Of a stretch of 64,000 bases of DNA, positions 1-13,200 are shown one piece after another; position 1 is the stretch's first letter; each line of letters opens with the position of its first letter. Under the pieces are notes generated by a model that was given only the letters and a program-made list of their open reading frames with translations, searched no databases and had not been told where the DNA came from. Made by a program: the position numbers and the translations under genes. This stretch comes from Sinotaia quadrata (lineage: Eukaryota; Mollusca; Gastropoda; Architaenioglossa; Viviparidae): the NCBI GenBank assembly GCA_028829895.1, contig CM054180.1:95106135-95170134 (forward strand). Reading direction: 5' to 3'.

Positions 1-576
1 GTGTTTTAAAATGTGTAGATCAAAGTTAAGAAACATTTTCATATGGTACCAAAATGTAAAATGTTATAGGTAACACAACTAAAAGAAATACATAAATCAA
101 TTTCTCATTAATGCATACTATTCAGAAAGGTTTATCACACATCTATCAGCTTACTCATTTCATTATTTATTTGTCATTAATAACTGTATTGTCCAGAAGG
201 CAGCTCTTTAGTTGAAATGCAACTCTTGTAATTTTGTTATGGATACCTATAAAACCGCTTACATTGGTTTCTTTTTAATGGTTTTTATATTATTTTCAGG
301 AATATTTGTGAAAACTATTTTAAAATCTAGATTAGTTAAGTTCCTTTCTGCTTTTATTTTTAATAATTCTAATAAATTTATAGTCTATGCTTTAAATCTA
401 CATATGTGCAGTGTGGCATGATTGATAGATATAGTTTTTTAAAATATATTTGGATGTTATTCACAATTATTAGAGACTGGATGACCAGTTAACATTAAAA
501 TTCTTTGTTAAAATATCTGTTGAAAGGTATAGGGAGGGCCTGCATTTCTGAGCTTTTTGTTTCATTTCATTTTCAG
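1..576 (+). other. crb intron, 3' part
   Basis: AT-rich DNA ending in a good acceptor. I see no exon: the short open frames here lack cysteine spacing or laminin G motifs. The preceding exon must end with one base of the codon completed before Tyr-1 of the fragment, or otherwise be compatible with phase 2. Confidence 0.6.
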
Positions 577-1276
577 AGTACACAGTTGCAACCTTCAGCA
601 GGAATGGAGCAAAAAGCTATGCAGTCTTTAATCTGCCTAACAATGTTTCCACTTCCTTCAGCACTAATATTAACATCTCTCTCTTCTTGCTAACACGTCA
701 AGATAATAGTATGATCTTGTATCTTGGCAACAATGAGACAAACAGTGGTTCCACCACTTTCATAACACTAGAACTCTTTAATGGCCAATTAAGAACACAT
801 TTGAAATTCTGCAACTTTGCAAATTATTTCAACACATCTGCCAATAGTTTTGTAAAGGGTGTATTTAATTTTGTCCAGCTGCAGATTTTGCCAAGGAGTG
901 TTATTCTAAGAGTGAATGGGACAACAAGATTAAATGAAACATTTAATGAAACATTTGGTGTGGGATTTTGCCCTTTTCTTGCACCCGCAATATATTTTGG
1001 CGGAAAGTTTCCAAATAGCTCCTTTGCAAGGAGGCGTCGGCAAACTGATACTCTCAATTACTCTTCTGAACAATTTGTTGGAGTCATCCAAGATATTGAA
1101 CTGCAGGGGTATAAGCTTGACCTCTACAACCGCAGTGCGACCAATGAACTGACTGTGTTGATATCAGACTCACAGAACTTGACTGTTGGGGCAATGTCTA
1201 CGGAGAATGTTTGCAGCACAGGCTTGCCTTGTGAAAATGGGGGTACATGTATGAATAAATTCTATAATGACTTTCA
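577..1276 (+). CDS. crb: crb exon 1 of window: laminin G domain and start of an EGF domain
   Basis: Residues 1-233, starting in phase with two bases of a codon begun upstream. The acceptor is TTTTCAG at 570-576 and the donor GTGAGT at 1277. Most of the exon is one laminin G domain (strand motifs [34 protein letters not shown]) with many N-x-S/T sites. It closes with the first half of an EGF (Cys at the VCSTGLPC and GGTC motifs), whose C-E-N-G-G-T-C pattern fits the O-fucose consensus. An insertion in the last third of the laminin G carries four consecutive arginines (1029-1040). The N-terminal strand of the domain may be encoded upstream. Confidence 0.92.
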
Positions 1277-4200
1277 GTGAGTATAGCTGTATTTTTTCTT
1301 CATTTATAGCACTTAAAATGTAGCACTTGATCTATCAAGGAACAAAATTGAATATTCAAAATGCTTTGTAGATATTCATTAAACTGACAAGAGTTGTCAT
1401 TTCAAATAAATAGCTGTAACCAGGACAATGTCACTTATATAACAATAATAGAAATACTTTATAAAAACACTGACAAGAGTTGTCAAATCAGTTAAATAGC
1501 CATAAACAGGACAACGTCAGTTATATAACAATAATAGAAATACTTTATAAAAACACTGACAAGAGTTGTCAAATCAACTAAATACTGTAGCCATAAACAG
1601 GATAATGTCTGTATATATATATATATATATATAAATTAGAAATACAATTAAAAAAACACTGACTAGAAATTCTAGTAGAATTGTCATATAAACTAAACAG
1701 CCATAACTTAAGTATGATAATGCCCTCACTATAACAGTAATAGGTGAATAATGTTAAATGCAGAATAAAATGAAACATAATGAAATAAAAATCTTATCTT
1801 AATGGTTGATGGTTTATTAGAGTTACAAATTTTAATTTATTTAATTTATTAATTTAAGTTATTCGATGTTTTTTTATTTCATAAGAGGTTGATATATTTT
1901 CATTGTTCATATCTTGCTGTGGTAATTGTCTTTGAAGGTTTATAGTATATTTATAAGGATTTTGTATTTTTATTTCATTTCTTTTTTTGATGTTTAGAAG
2001 TTATTTACTTTCTTGGATGACATTTTGCTGATTTCATTAAGTTTAATATTTAATATTGTTAGAACTTCATCAGATTTTATCAGATATATATGTGCATGTG
2101 TTTTGTGATTATATTTCCCAGAATTTTTAAATAAATAACTTTTTCTTTAATTTGTTTCAAAAAATAAATTTTATTAGAAAAGTATTAATTGTATTTGATG
2201 ACAGAATTTTAAACAATATATCTACATTTTAGTGTAAATCATTTTTTCGCTCAAACTGTCTTCAGCTCTGTAAATTCTTACAATAAAGTAATATTTCAAT
2301 TTCCCAGTCATTGAAATTCTTAATTCTGTTGCATAACTTGTTCATTGAAGACAACTGTGTGGCAATTTAAAAAAAATCTAATAGACATTTTTATAGTACT
2401 AGAATGCCAGGATCAGACTGTAGACTGATAAAACTAAGTATATCTTTTATTTTTAGTTCATTTAATGACAGATTTTGACATTTTCCATATTTGATTTATT
2501 GCATAAGCATAATCTAATTTTCTGTCTGAGACTTCTGGTAAATTAGTTAGACTACAAAAAAATATATCTAGGCATTTCAAAAGGACAATTAACAACAAAT
2601 GTAACACCAATAAGCCAATGTTTAACATTTTACTTCAAGCACTGATCAATAGCTGATAGAAAAGGGTGACTATATATATATGTTGATATAAAAAGTGCAG
2701 CTATAGTTGTTTATGCATAATTAATAAATATTTATTTTAAAAAATATATTATTATATATCTTGACCCTTACAATTTAATTTTTTTTTTTTTACATTTTAT
2801 GTACGATACTCAGATACTGTACATTGAATAGTTTATAAACATAGTAAATTGAATATGTTAAAAAATATTTAAAATGCCTTTTAAAATATCTATCTATATA
2901 CATGTATTTAAAATATCTCTCTATCTGTATACATGTATCTATCTGTATATACGTATTTAAAATATCTATATGTATTTATTTATTTAAAAAGCCAAACAAA
3001 ATACATTACTTTGATGAGCACTAGTCAAATTCTGTCTGGTCTCATGTTTGTTAGCTATGTTTTTAGGTGATAGCAAGTGTTTACTTAGTGTGTATGTCCA
3101 GTCTCTAGTTTGTTAGCTATGTTTTTAGGTGATAGCAAGTGTTTACTCAGTATGTATGTCCAGTCTCTAGTTTGTTAGCTATTTTGTTAGTGATACTGAT
3201 AGCAAGTGTTTACTCAGTATGTATGTCCAGTCATTTGTTTATTTGCTGATACATTATGTAATTGTATAAAGTATTAATTCACTTTTTTGCTAGTTGTTAC
3301 TCTAAATGAATGCATATATATTAACCACTATTTGTCAATATGTAGTCCATTTACTTTTACTCGTTTAAACAAGTTAGTTTTGACCACTTATTTTTTATAT
3401 ATTATCTTTAGATGCCTATGTCCATCTGGTTTCCTGGGTAAAAACTGCAGCCAGCCTGACTTCTGCAAAAACAGCAGTTGTCCTCCTTGGGCTCACTGCC
3501 AGAGTCTTCAACTGGGCTTTGAATGTAAGTTCCTTGATTAGGCTAGGGTTTGGTCAGAATGCACCTTTTCTTTTTGTTGCAGATGCATTTCACACAAGTT
3601 ACAAATTGCTTTATATAATATTTATAACCCTTTGATATTCTCTATTTAATTTAAAAATTTTTGAAAATTTAATACTTATTCTATTAAATAGTAATAGATC
3701 TATATTTGAAAATATTATCTGACATCCAGTAAAGGGAAATAGCTTGTGATACTTGTGTATGTAATTTTTGTAAGAGACACTTCAAAGAATCATCTATTTA
3801 AACATACATATATATATATATTGTAAAGCAAAAGAAAACTGATTAAATTAGATTTAACTTCATTTGCAAGAATACTTTCTAGCCACATATTGTAATCTCT
3901 CACATTTAAATTTGTCACAGAATGTTTTATCAGTTAACATTTATCACAGAGTGTAGATAATTTTATTTGTTATTTCCTCAAAAGTGCCAATACATAAACA
4001 ACTGACATTTATCACACAGATTTCAAATGTTATGAGTTATTTCCACAGAATATGGAGACTTTAATTGCAGAATTATCATTAGTTATTTCCACACAATGCA
4101 GATATATTATTGTTAATGAAGACTTGACATCAGTCACAGATTGTAGAGTTATCATTTTGAGAGTTATTTCCAAAGTGTGTGTTATAGACTGTGCAATGTG

Positions 4201-7200
4201 TCAAGTGTTATTTTCTGCATGGGAAGAACCCTAAACAACTGGAGATTAGCAGTTAGTTTAATAAGGAAAGTGTGTAAATGTTATGACTTGTCTCCATGTG
4301 TATGAGTGTCTGCCACACATACATTAGGTAGTCCTTCACTTATGTAAGGGCCACACCCTACTTAACTGGAGACTTTATTGATAAGTGAATTTTAAAGAAC
4401 AGTATATTTACCTAAATAGTAAATATAGCCTTGAGAAATGTTTATGCAATAATGTAAATATCATAAATAATGCCTTTATTTGATTATGCATGTTATCTTT
4501 CTTAATTAATGATTGTATTGCGTTGTGACTGCCCTGCCATTTAACTGTCAGTTATGTAAAGCTGCACAGGACTCTAATCAAATAAACTAGGATGGAATGA
4601 GTAATGCTCTAAAAGCTGGCCAGCATTTGTGTATTTATTGCATCACTAGCAATACTCCAGATGTTGGTCATTTAATTTGTTTAGAAGTAGTGCCCTATCT
4701 ATAATGATAGTTTCAATTTTAACACTTACTTAAAGTTGAATTTAGTAAAATTTAAGAATGCTTGCATTAGGTTTATCTAAATGTGAGCTGATAAGCATTG
4801 TCAATGGGAATTTTTGTTAGTTACTTACAGTAGAAAAAAGGCTCCCATTTTTATATGCCCATTATTTTCTTTTGAGTTTTGAAGCTGTGTTTTGTATCTT
4901 TACAATAATTTGATTTTTGTTTTGTTGGGAGTGTGCTTTCATTAATACTTAATAATTATGTTAACTTATATAACCAGAATCAGTACAGAAGTGATGTCTT
5001 AGCCAGAATGAGTACAGAGGTGATGTCTTAGCCAGAATGAGTACAGAGGTGATGTCTTAGCCAGAATGAGTACAGAGGTGATGTCTTAGTCAGAATTAAT
5101 ACAACCAAAAGATGAATATGTAGTAAAAGCATTTTTTAAAGTATATATTGTGCACTCTGAAGTATGATGTATATAAACATAAGTGCAAAATAAAGTAATT
5201 TAAAGTTAATATTAATGAACATATCTTTAAAATGAAGTTGAAAAATGACAATACATTATGTATATATGCTTGATCAAAAATGATTGCTGCACTCATTGAC
5301 ATATTTAACTTTAATTTTTCAAGGTCAAATGTGAGTTAAATAATGAAATGCCTTTCATGATGTTTTATGTACACCTCGATTCAAACCTAACACTGACATA
5401 TTTTGAGATATAGTTGTTGCAGTCAGTGTTCACAGTTTTACTTATCTATCTGATTTCAGTAATGTTAATCAGTATCCAGTAATAGAAAAGATTATCTTAT
5501 TAAGAAATTCCTGTCAAGTAAATAAAATTTAAATAAGAATCACATAATAGAAAAATGAGTATCCAAAATTTATCCAATAATTAAAATGAATATCCATTTA
5601 GTAAAATCAGTATTGAGTAATATAGTATCTATTGTCAATAATGGAAATTGGCTTGCTTAGTAAGAAATCAGTATCCAGTAGGAGAGTTCAATTCCAGTAA
5701 TTTATATTGTAATACAGTCATAGAAAAACATTTATACACAAATAAGATAACTCTAGCTGATAATGTGATTTTTGTCTTTCAGGTATTAGCAGTGCTACCT
5801 TTAATGGGATTGACAGTGTTGCAACATATAGCCCCGTCCTTCCATATGGCTTGCCATCACAGCAAATTTCTTTCAAAGTTCGTACGCGATCCATTTATGG
5901 TGCCATTTTTGAAACTCATGCCATACAGAAGAATTACTTTATCAAACTTCGCGTGTCAGAAGCAACTCTGGAGGTAAACTACTTGTTGAAAGAAGGTCGA
6001 TCAGAATCTTTGCGTCTCAGTTCTCACTTCCACATAAATGATGGTCAGTGGTACAGTATTGACTTCAAGATGGGAGACAATCAGATGTATTTCAGTGTGA
6101 GCCAGAATGAAACCATTTTGGCAGAGAGTCTTAAAACGACTTTATCAGGCTCTGTGGTAGATTTTAGCAGCTTAATCTTGAATGGAACAGTGTACGTTGG
6201 AAATGTGGCAGGGCAGAAAGAGCAGTCATTCAGTGGATGTCTACAAGAGGTCCGCATTGGTGGCATACTTTTACCATTTATTTATGACAGTCAGATGGTA
6301 AACAACAGCGCCCCGGAGAAATTTGCAGTCAGCAGACTGGTATCTGTGTCAGATGACTGCAGTACACGAGACTCATGTTTTGCTTCATTGTGTAAAAATG
6401 GTGCAACATGCCTGAATGTTTGGAAGGACTTCAAGTGCATTTGTCCACTTGGTTATACAGGCCATTACTGCGAGCAGACCATTAATGATTGTCAGGGGAA
6501 TGACTGCAAGAATGGAGCACTGTGCATTGATGCAGTGGGCAGTTACACTTGCAAATGTCGTGCAGGGTACACTGGTGTGAAGTACGTAATTTTCTTCTTG
6601 TTTCATTTACTTCTATATGCATTATTTACATTGGGTGGTGTGACGTTTTGCAGGGAGAGAAGCAAGATGTTAATTCTCCACCATCCCAGGCTGCCCGTAA
6701 TCTTCTGGCTGACCCCACCTTCTGGCTGGCCACATATATTAGAAAGATGAATGATAGATAATGTAGAATAGAAGAGTGTTAGTTCTAGAAGATAGCTCGA
6801 GCCCTCAGATACATACAGACTGGTATAGTAAGTAATACAGTGGACAGACTATGATATATAACATGTAAGTGAGTCATGCTAATATGAGTGTCTAAATAAC
6901 ACCAGTAAATGTTTTCAACAAGAAATAACATAAGACAGCATGATTACATATAGTGAACAATTCAATGGTCAGTTAGAGTTTATAAATGGGTATCATTCAT
7001 AATCACGACTATTTAGTGTTGTAAGAGAACACTGAATGTTTCTGAGTAAACTCATAAGATAAACCTGAGAGAAATTGACTGAAGCTGTGCGGTTGTTGAC
7101 TTTACAAATACATAACTTTAGGATTGTCTGATGTGTCCTCTAGGGTCCCAATGAATGTCGTAGCAGGCACACACTTGGTCCGTTGAATTGGTCTTTGACC

Positions 7201-10200
7201 TGTGGGTCATTCTGCTTTGGTGTTGCTTCACAGTTCAATACTCATCAAAGTCAACATCCAAGATAAAGTGGTTCTGTTCTGGCATTATTCATGGCTCAGT
7301 GTTCATCAAATCAAAACCTCAGATAAGGTGGTGATCTGCCAGTAAAATATACATGGGCTAAGAATTCGTCCTCAAGCGTTCTCCGACAGAACACTCTTAC
7401 ACGGTCATCATATATTTTAATTGAAATAAAGCAAAGTATAACAGTATAAAATATCGTTAATGTCAAGAGATAAACATGAATATAATATTAGTTAGACAAG
7501 CAAAACCACATACTTCAGCAGTAATATACACAGAGGATAATTTCATGCTGTGTTGATAACTGGCAATAAGGGTTAGTGATTCTAACTCATTAGACCTGGG
7601 AGTCAAAATAAGTGTTGCCTCAATGGTCAGTTGCATTTGAATATATATTATTTCTCTAGTACGTTCACTTTGCATGGTTGAGTTATGCTTTGCTATTGTT
7701 TTGATAGTTTAGAGTGAGTGTCTGGAACATTCAGGTGTGTTTCCAGCTCAGGGTTAAGGATCAGCCTTTCTAAAGGGTAGCTTTGCATGTAGTCTATTTT
7801 TAAAGGAGGAATGAGTGTGGACTACATAAGCCATTATATGACACCCCTGATTAATAATAACATTTGGGGTTCCAAGTTTATTAAAATCCATACTAACACC
7901 GAAAATAAAAATAGATACTTGTACAGGGTTAGCAATATATAAAAGTACATTAGGTTAATTAGTTCAATAGAAGAGATACAATAAGTATTCACAACAATTT
8001 CGACTTGACAATTTAATACGAAGTTACCATAGAATTGATAAATATCTCAAAACACAAAATAATTGTGATAACAATGAACTCCATTAAATAGGAATATCAG
8101 TATATGATTCTTATGTATATTCCTCTCACAGTCATACCTAAAACTAATTTCACACAACAAGCAGACTGATTCAGTCATACTAAAAACTAACTTCACACAA
8201 CAGGCAGGCAGCTTCAGTCATACTAAATATTAATTCAACACAACATGTAGGCGGCTTCAATCATACTAAAAATTAATTCAACATAACAGGCAGACCATTT
8301 CAGTCTTACTGAAAACTAACAACTCAAAAGGCAGACTGCTTAACTCAATGGGCAGACTGTTTTAGTCTAACTGAAAACCCATAGACAAAAAAGTAAATAA
8401 GAAAAAAAAAACATTTCCATATGTGTAAATAAAAGAAATGAGCTGGGTGTGTTAAAGTTATGAGTATGGTTTGCCTGGCACAAAATAGATAGAAAACTCT
8501 AGTTGTATACTTTCAAGACAGTTTATGGAAATGCCTAGAAAAGAGCAAGCTAAAAATGAATTCAAACACAACAATTAAAATAGATATGATCCCATTTATT
8601 CCACAATGTGAGTCAATTGATTCTCAATCTGCACACCAAATGTAAGTTGAAATCCGTACATATATCTTTTTTTATTATCAGTAAACATATTTTTTTTATC
8701 AGCATTCTTCGGCTTAGAGTGCATTAAATGCTTAGAGTGTTAAATTCAGCAACAACTTGATAAAACTGAACATTTCCATATTGGTAAGAAACAGATCTAA
8801 GTAAACTTGTGGGTAGACTGGTGGCTAAATTAGTTTTTCCTATGTGCAAAATAAGTTTATAAGTTTGCCTGGAAAGCAGATATTCAATAGGAATACAGCA
8901 CTTAAAAAAATGACTATAGATTTTGCATCTGAGTCATTGACCACTACAACTCCTATCACCAGTCATTGAAGTCATTCTGTTTTGACTTACTGTTTAGTCT
9001 TTTTGTATTGACTTACTGATCTGTCTAGTCTTTTTGTTTTGACTTACTGATTTGTCTAGTCTTTCTTACTGATAAATCTAGTCTTTCTGTTTTGACCTAC
9101 TGATCTGTCTAGTCTTTCTGTTTTTACTTACTGATCTGTCTAGTATTTCTGTTTGACTTAACTGATAAATCTAGTCTTTCTGTTTTGACTTACTGATCTG
9201 TATAGTCTTTCTGTTTTGACTTACTGATCTGTCTAGTCTTTCTGTTTTGACTTACTGATCTGTCTAGTCTTTCTCAGTATTTTGTAATGGAGAAAATCGC
9301 GTAATTGTGTAACACTGAGCTGACTCAGATCAGTAAAGAACGCGTTTCAGTTGATAATAAGTTCCAAATGAAATAATAAACTAGAACGGCCTCTTGTAAA
9401 CTCGAACGTGTTTTGCTATCAGAATTTACGTCATAATTGGTCGTGTGGTGTCGTAGTCCACGAGGCTTTCAGTGAAATTCATTTTTCAGATTCTTGTTGC
9501 TGCTAAATAGGTCAGTGAATGAGTCTAAAAATCAGCAAATGGACCTAAATGAGTCACAAAATAAGCCCAAACAAATCAGTAATGGCCTTAACTTAGTCGA
9601 CCTAAATAAGCCACTAAATAGGCCTAAAACAAATCAGCGAATGGCCTTAACTTTGTGGGCCTAAATAAGTCACTAAATAGGGTCTACATTTGTAAGTGGA
9701 ATTAAGTGAGTAAATGGGCCTACGTATGAACTAATTCGATCTTAGTAAATAGATCTAAATAAGTCAGTAAATCGACTTCAAATAGAAAATAGTTTTAAAA
9801 TGTAATGAAATAGGCCTAATTAAGCGTGTAAATTGATCAAATTAAACTTGGCCGAGGCTGAATAAATCAATAGGTAGACATCAATAAGCCTGTAAATTGA
9901 CCTAATTAATCCAGTCAGAAGTCAGAATAAGTCAGTAAACAGCTCTAAGTTAAGACGTAGCCCTAAATATGTAGTATATCACATGCAAACTCGATTGACA
10001 ACACAGTTCATCCACTCCGACTATAGACGGTAGATAACTACAAGTAGACTATAGACGGTAGATAATAGACGGTAGATAACTACAAGTAGACTATAGAAGA
10101 TAGATAACTACAAGTAGACTATAGACGGTAGATAACTACAAGTAGGGCCTAGACTATAGACGGTAGATAATAGACGGTAGATAACTACAAGTAGACTATA

Positions 10201-13200
10201 GACGGTAGATAACTACAAGTAGACTATAGACGGTAGATAACTACAAGTAGACTATAGACGGTAGATAACTACAAGTAGACGATAGACGGTAGATAACTAC
10301 AAGTAGACTATAGACGGTAGATAACTACAAGTAGACTATAGACATTAGATATAGACGGTAGATAACTACAAGTAGACTATAGACGGTAGATAACTACAAG
10401 TAGACTAAAATGTAACAAAAGGCAATACAGGAACTACTGTTACTTAGAAAAAATATACACGCCGTGATTAGGTTGATATTCCAAGTCACTAGGAACACTG
10501 ATATCAGTAAGAATCATTCGCTCCAGTAAGATTATATATAAACTGTCCAACTAATTTCGGACTATGGAGAATGTGGCATTTTCTATCCTATTACCTGGGC
10601 TTACTGATGCGGAATGTATGGTGTCTGCCTCTGGTCAAAACTGAACATTAAGAGCGAAGTCGCATCTCTTTATCGATTACTAGACCCCACCCCTTCCTTT
10701 CATCCTCGTTATTTTCAGCAACCAAATCGACACTCAATCAGTATCAAAGAATTCATGTTGTGTAAAAAGTAAAAAAATTCACACTTCATAAAAAGAAATT
10801 ACAAATCGCGCGTGTGACGGTGTGTGAAAGTTTTACGTGTGCTAAGAAAGAAACGTTTTCAGTGGATTGAGATGGATTTTATTTATTTATTTACTTATTT
10901 ATTTTGGGTGTGGGGGTGTGCACTTTTGGCTGCAAACAAACAGCTTACTCTTTCAGATTTTTAACTGCCCAAATATATTTACTAGCCTGCAGTCTGTAGC
11001 ACAAAGAACCTGATTTATCGTCATCGACAAAGTCCATCAGCTGACTGAACTAGGGAGCAGTTATGGATCACCTTTGTGTGACGACAAAATAATTTTTAAA
11101 AAGTCACCGAGAATGGGGCTATCGCTGTTTGCTAGTTTTCTAGGTGGAACTTGTGAATATAGGCTGCTATAGTTTTACTTCATTTGTAGACTGCCTTTAT
11201 ATTTTAGAAAGTCGTGGAAAGGTACAGTAACTAATTCTATCAGCGACCGGGATATTGTCATGTGTTGCTTTTTGCTGTAGTTTTCTCGGAAATACCCGAA
11301 CTACAATAAATCGTGTCGTGTACGCTTAACACTAGTGCTGTTTTTACCCTCTCCGAGAAGTTGTATGGGAATGTTAATGTTAGGACTTTCAGGGGTTGAA
11401 TGTTGCACTACAGAATTAAAAGTAAGACTGTCAGACGTGAGAGGTATTTGCTTTCGTCACATATTTTACCAAGAAGCAGTCACAACCACTAAAACTAAAG
11501 TGCCATGACGTCACAGATTGAGTCTCGTTCCTTCCAGGTTTTCGTCGGACTGCTCGACAGTAATGCCGCCTTGCAGACAGTTATATTTGTACCCTTCCTT
11601 CTTCCTGATTTACACACACACACGCACGCACGCACGTCTGTATATGGGCACACACACACACACACACACACACATCCACATTTTAAAGCGTGACCCATTT
11701 TGATGAGATTATAAAATATGTTTACTTTATAGTATTCTGTTAATGAAAGGTGATCCATTTTGATATGTTTACTTTATAATATTCTGTTAATGAAAGGTGA
11801 TCCAGTGGTGAATAATACCTTGTAGCACACACTTTGATTACTTTATAATATTCTGTTAATGAAAGATGATCCATTTTGATATGTTTACTTTATAATATTC
11901 TGTTAATGAAAGGTGATCCAGTGGTGAATAATACCTTGTAGCACACACCTGTAAATTGTTGAGTTTATAAAGTGTTTACTTTTTAGTATTCTGTTAATGA
12001 AAGGTGATCCAGTGGTGAATAATACCTTGTAGCACACACTTTGATTACTTTATAATATTCTGTTAATGAAAGATGATCCATTTTGATATGTTTACTTTAT
12101 AATATTCTGTTAATGAAAGGTGATCCAGTGGTGAATAATACCTTGTAGCACACACCTGTAAATTGTTGAGTTTATAAAGTGTTTACTTTTTAGTATTCTG
12201 TTAATGAAAGGTGATCGAGTGGTGAATAATGCACCTGTAGATGGACAGGGGGAACAATGCAGAATGGAAATCGAGAGTGAGGGTAAACGGTTAGGCTTGG
12301 GATTATAAGTCGGAGAAAAACACTGACCAGAATCGGAAACTTAACTCGGACTCTTGACTGTCATTGAATGTGTCATTGAACGAACCAGTAGGTGTGTGTT
12401 AAACTAATAAAGTGCAGCAGCATTCAGCTAATCCTAGCTCTGAAAAGTCCCAACCACTTAAAGTAAGTGGACTTCCGTCAGACATGTGTCTTGGAAACTG
12501 GAACCACTTAAAGTGGACCTGCCAGATATCTCTCTGGACAGCTGGAGAATGTGAGATGAACAAAGATCCAATCAGTTAACGAGTAAGGGGTGACACGCAG
12601 AGGGCCCATGTATTGACGGATGTTGGGAAATTTGAATCGGCATTTTGTCATGGGAAGAGTGTGACGATGTGTGACAAATTCTGTGTCATGACCTCGTGAC
12701 CCAATTGCTCGTTTCAAAATTAAATTTTTGAACGGACCTTTGTTGAAATTCACCCGTGATACATCAGTATCGAGAGAAGCTTTCTAGCAAGGTCGGATTG
12801 TTGCATAACTTTAGGCCAGTGTCCAGCACCTTCGAGATCAACAACATACCACGTGAACGGTCACGTGATGCGTTCAATGCAGTTTCATAAAATACGATCA
12901 TAAGGCGCAAAAACACTCACTCACTTCCAGACCGGCAGACACACCAGGCAGCTTTAACATAGCTCCGTCCCGCCGCCATACCAGAGTCGTAAGAGAGTCG
13001 AAGATGAACCCGCGCTAGAGCAGTAAAATCTACTTTGAAGAGGTAACAATAACACGTCTACTTCTTACAGTATCTATTGCATTTATTGATTGTATTTTGT
13101 AATTGAATTGATGTATGTATTTTGTGCAGCTTAGCGCTAATTTAGCCAAAGCACGTGTTTCGATGTAAAGGGACAAATCTAAAAGTTATTGTATATAAAT

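Larger units (their letters stand above)
1277..3411 (+). other. crb intron between exons 1 and 2
   Basis: AT-rich intron containing three tandem arrays (listed separately) and a short TA run. Nothing else is recognisable. Confidence 0.8.

Noticed and set aside
6549..6761. Continuation of the crb exon 3 reading frame past 6581
   Set aside because: The frame runs on to 6750, but the EGF is incomplete without its last cysteine. GTACGT at 6582 and the exact phase match with 33566 support splicing. A read-through, truncated secreted isoform cannot be excluded from sequence alone.
10017..10406. Regular 28-bp direct repeats resembling a CRISPR array
   Set aside because: Units are contiguous, without unique spacers, and the context is a eukaryotic intron.
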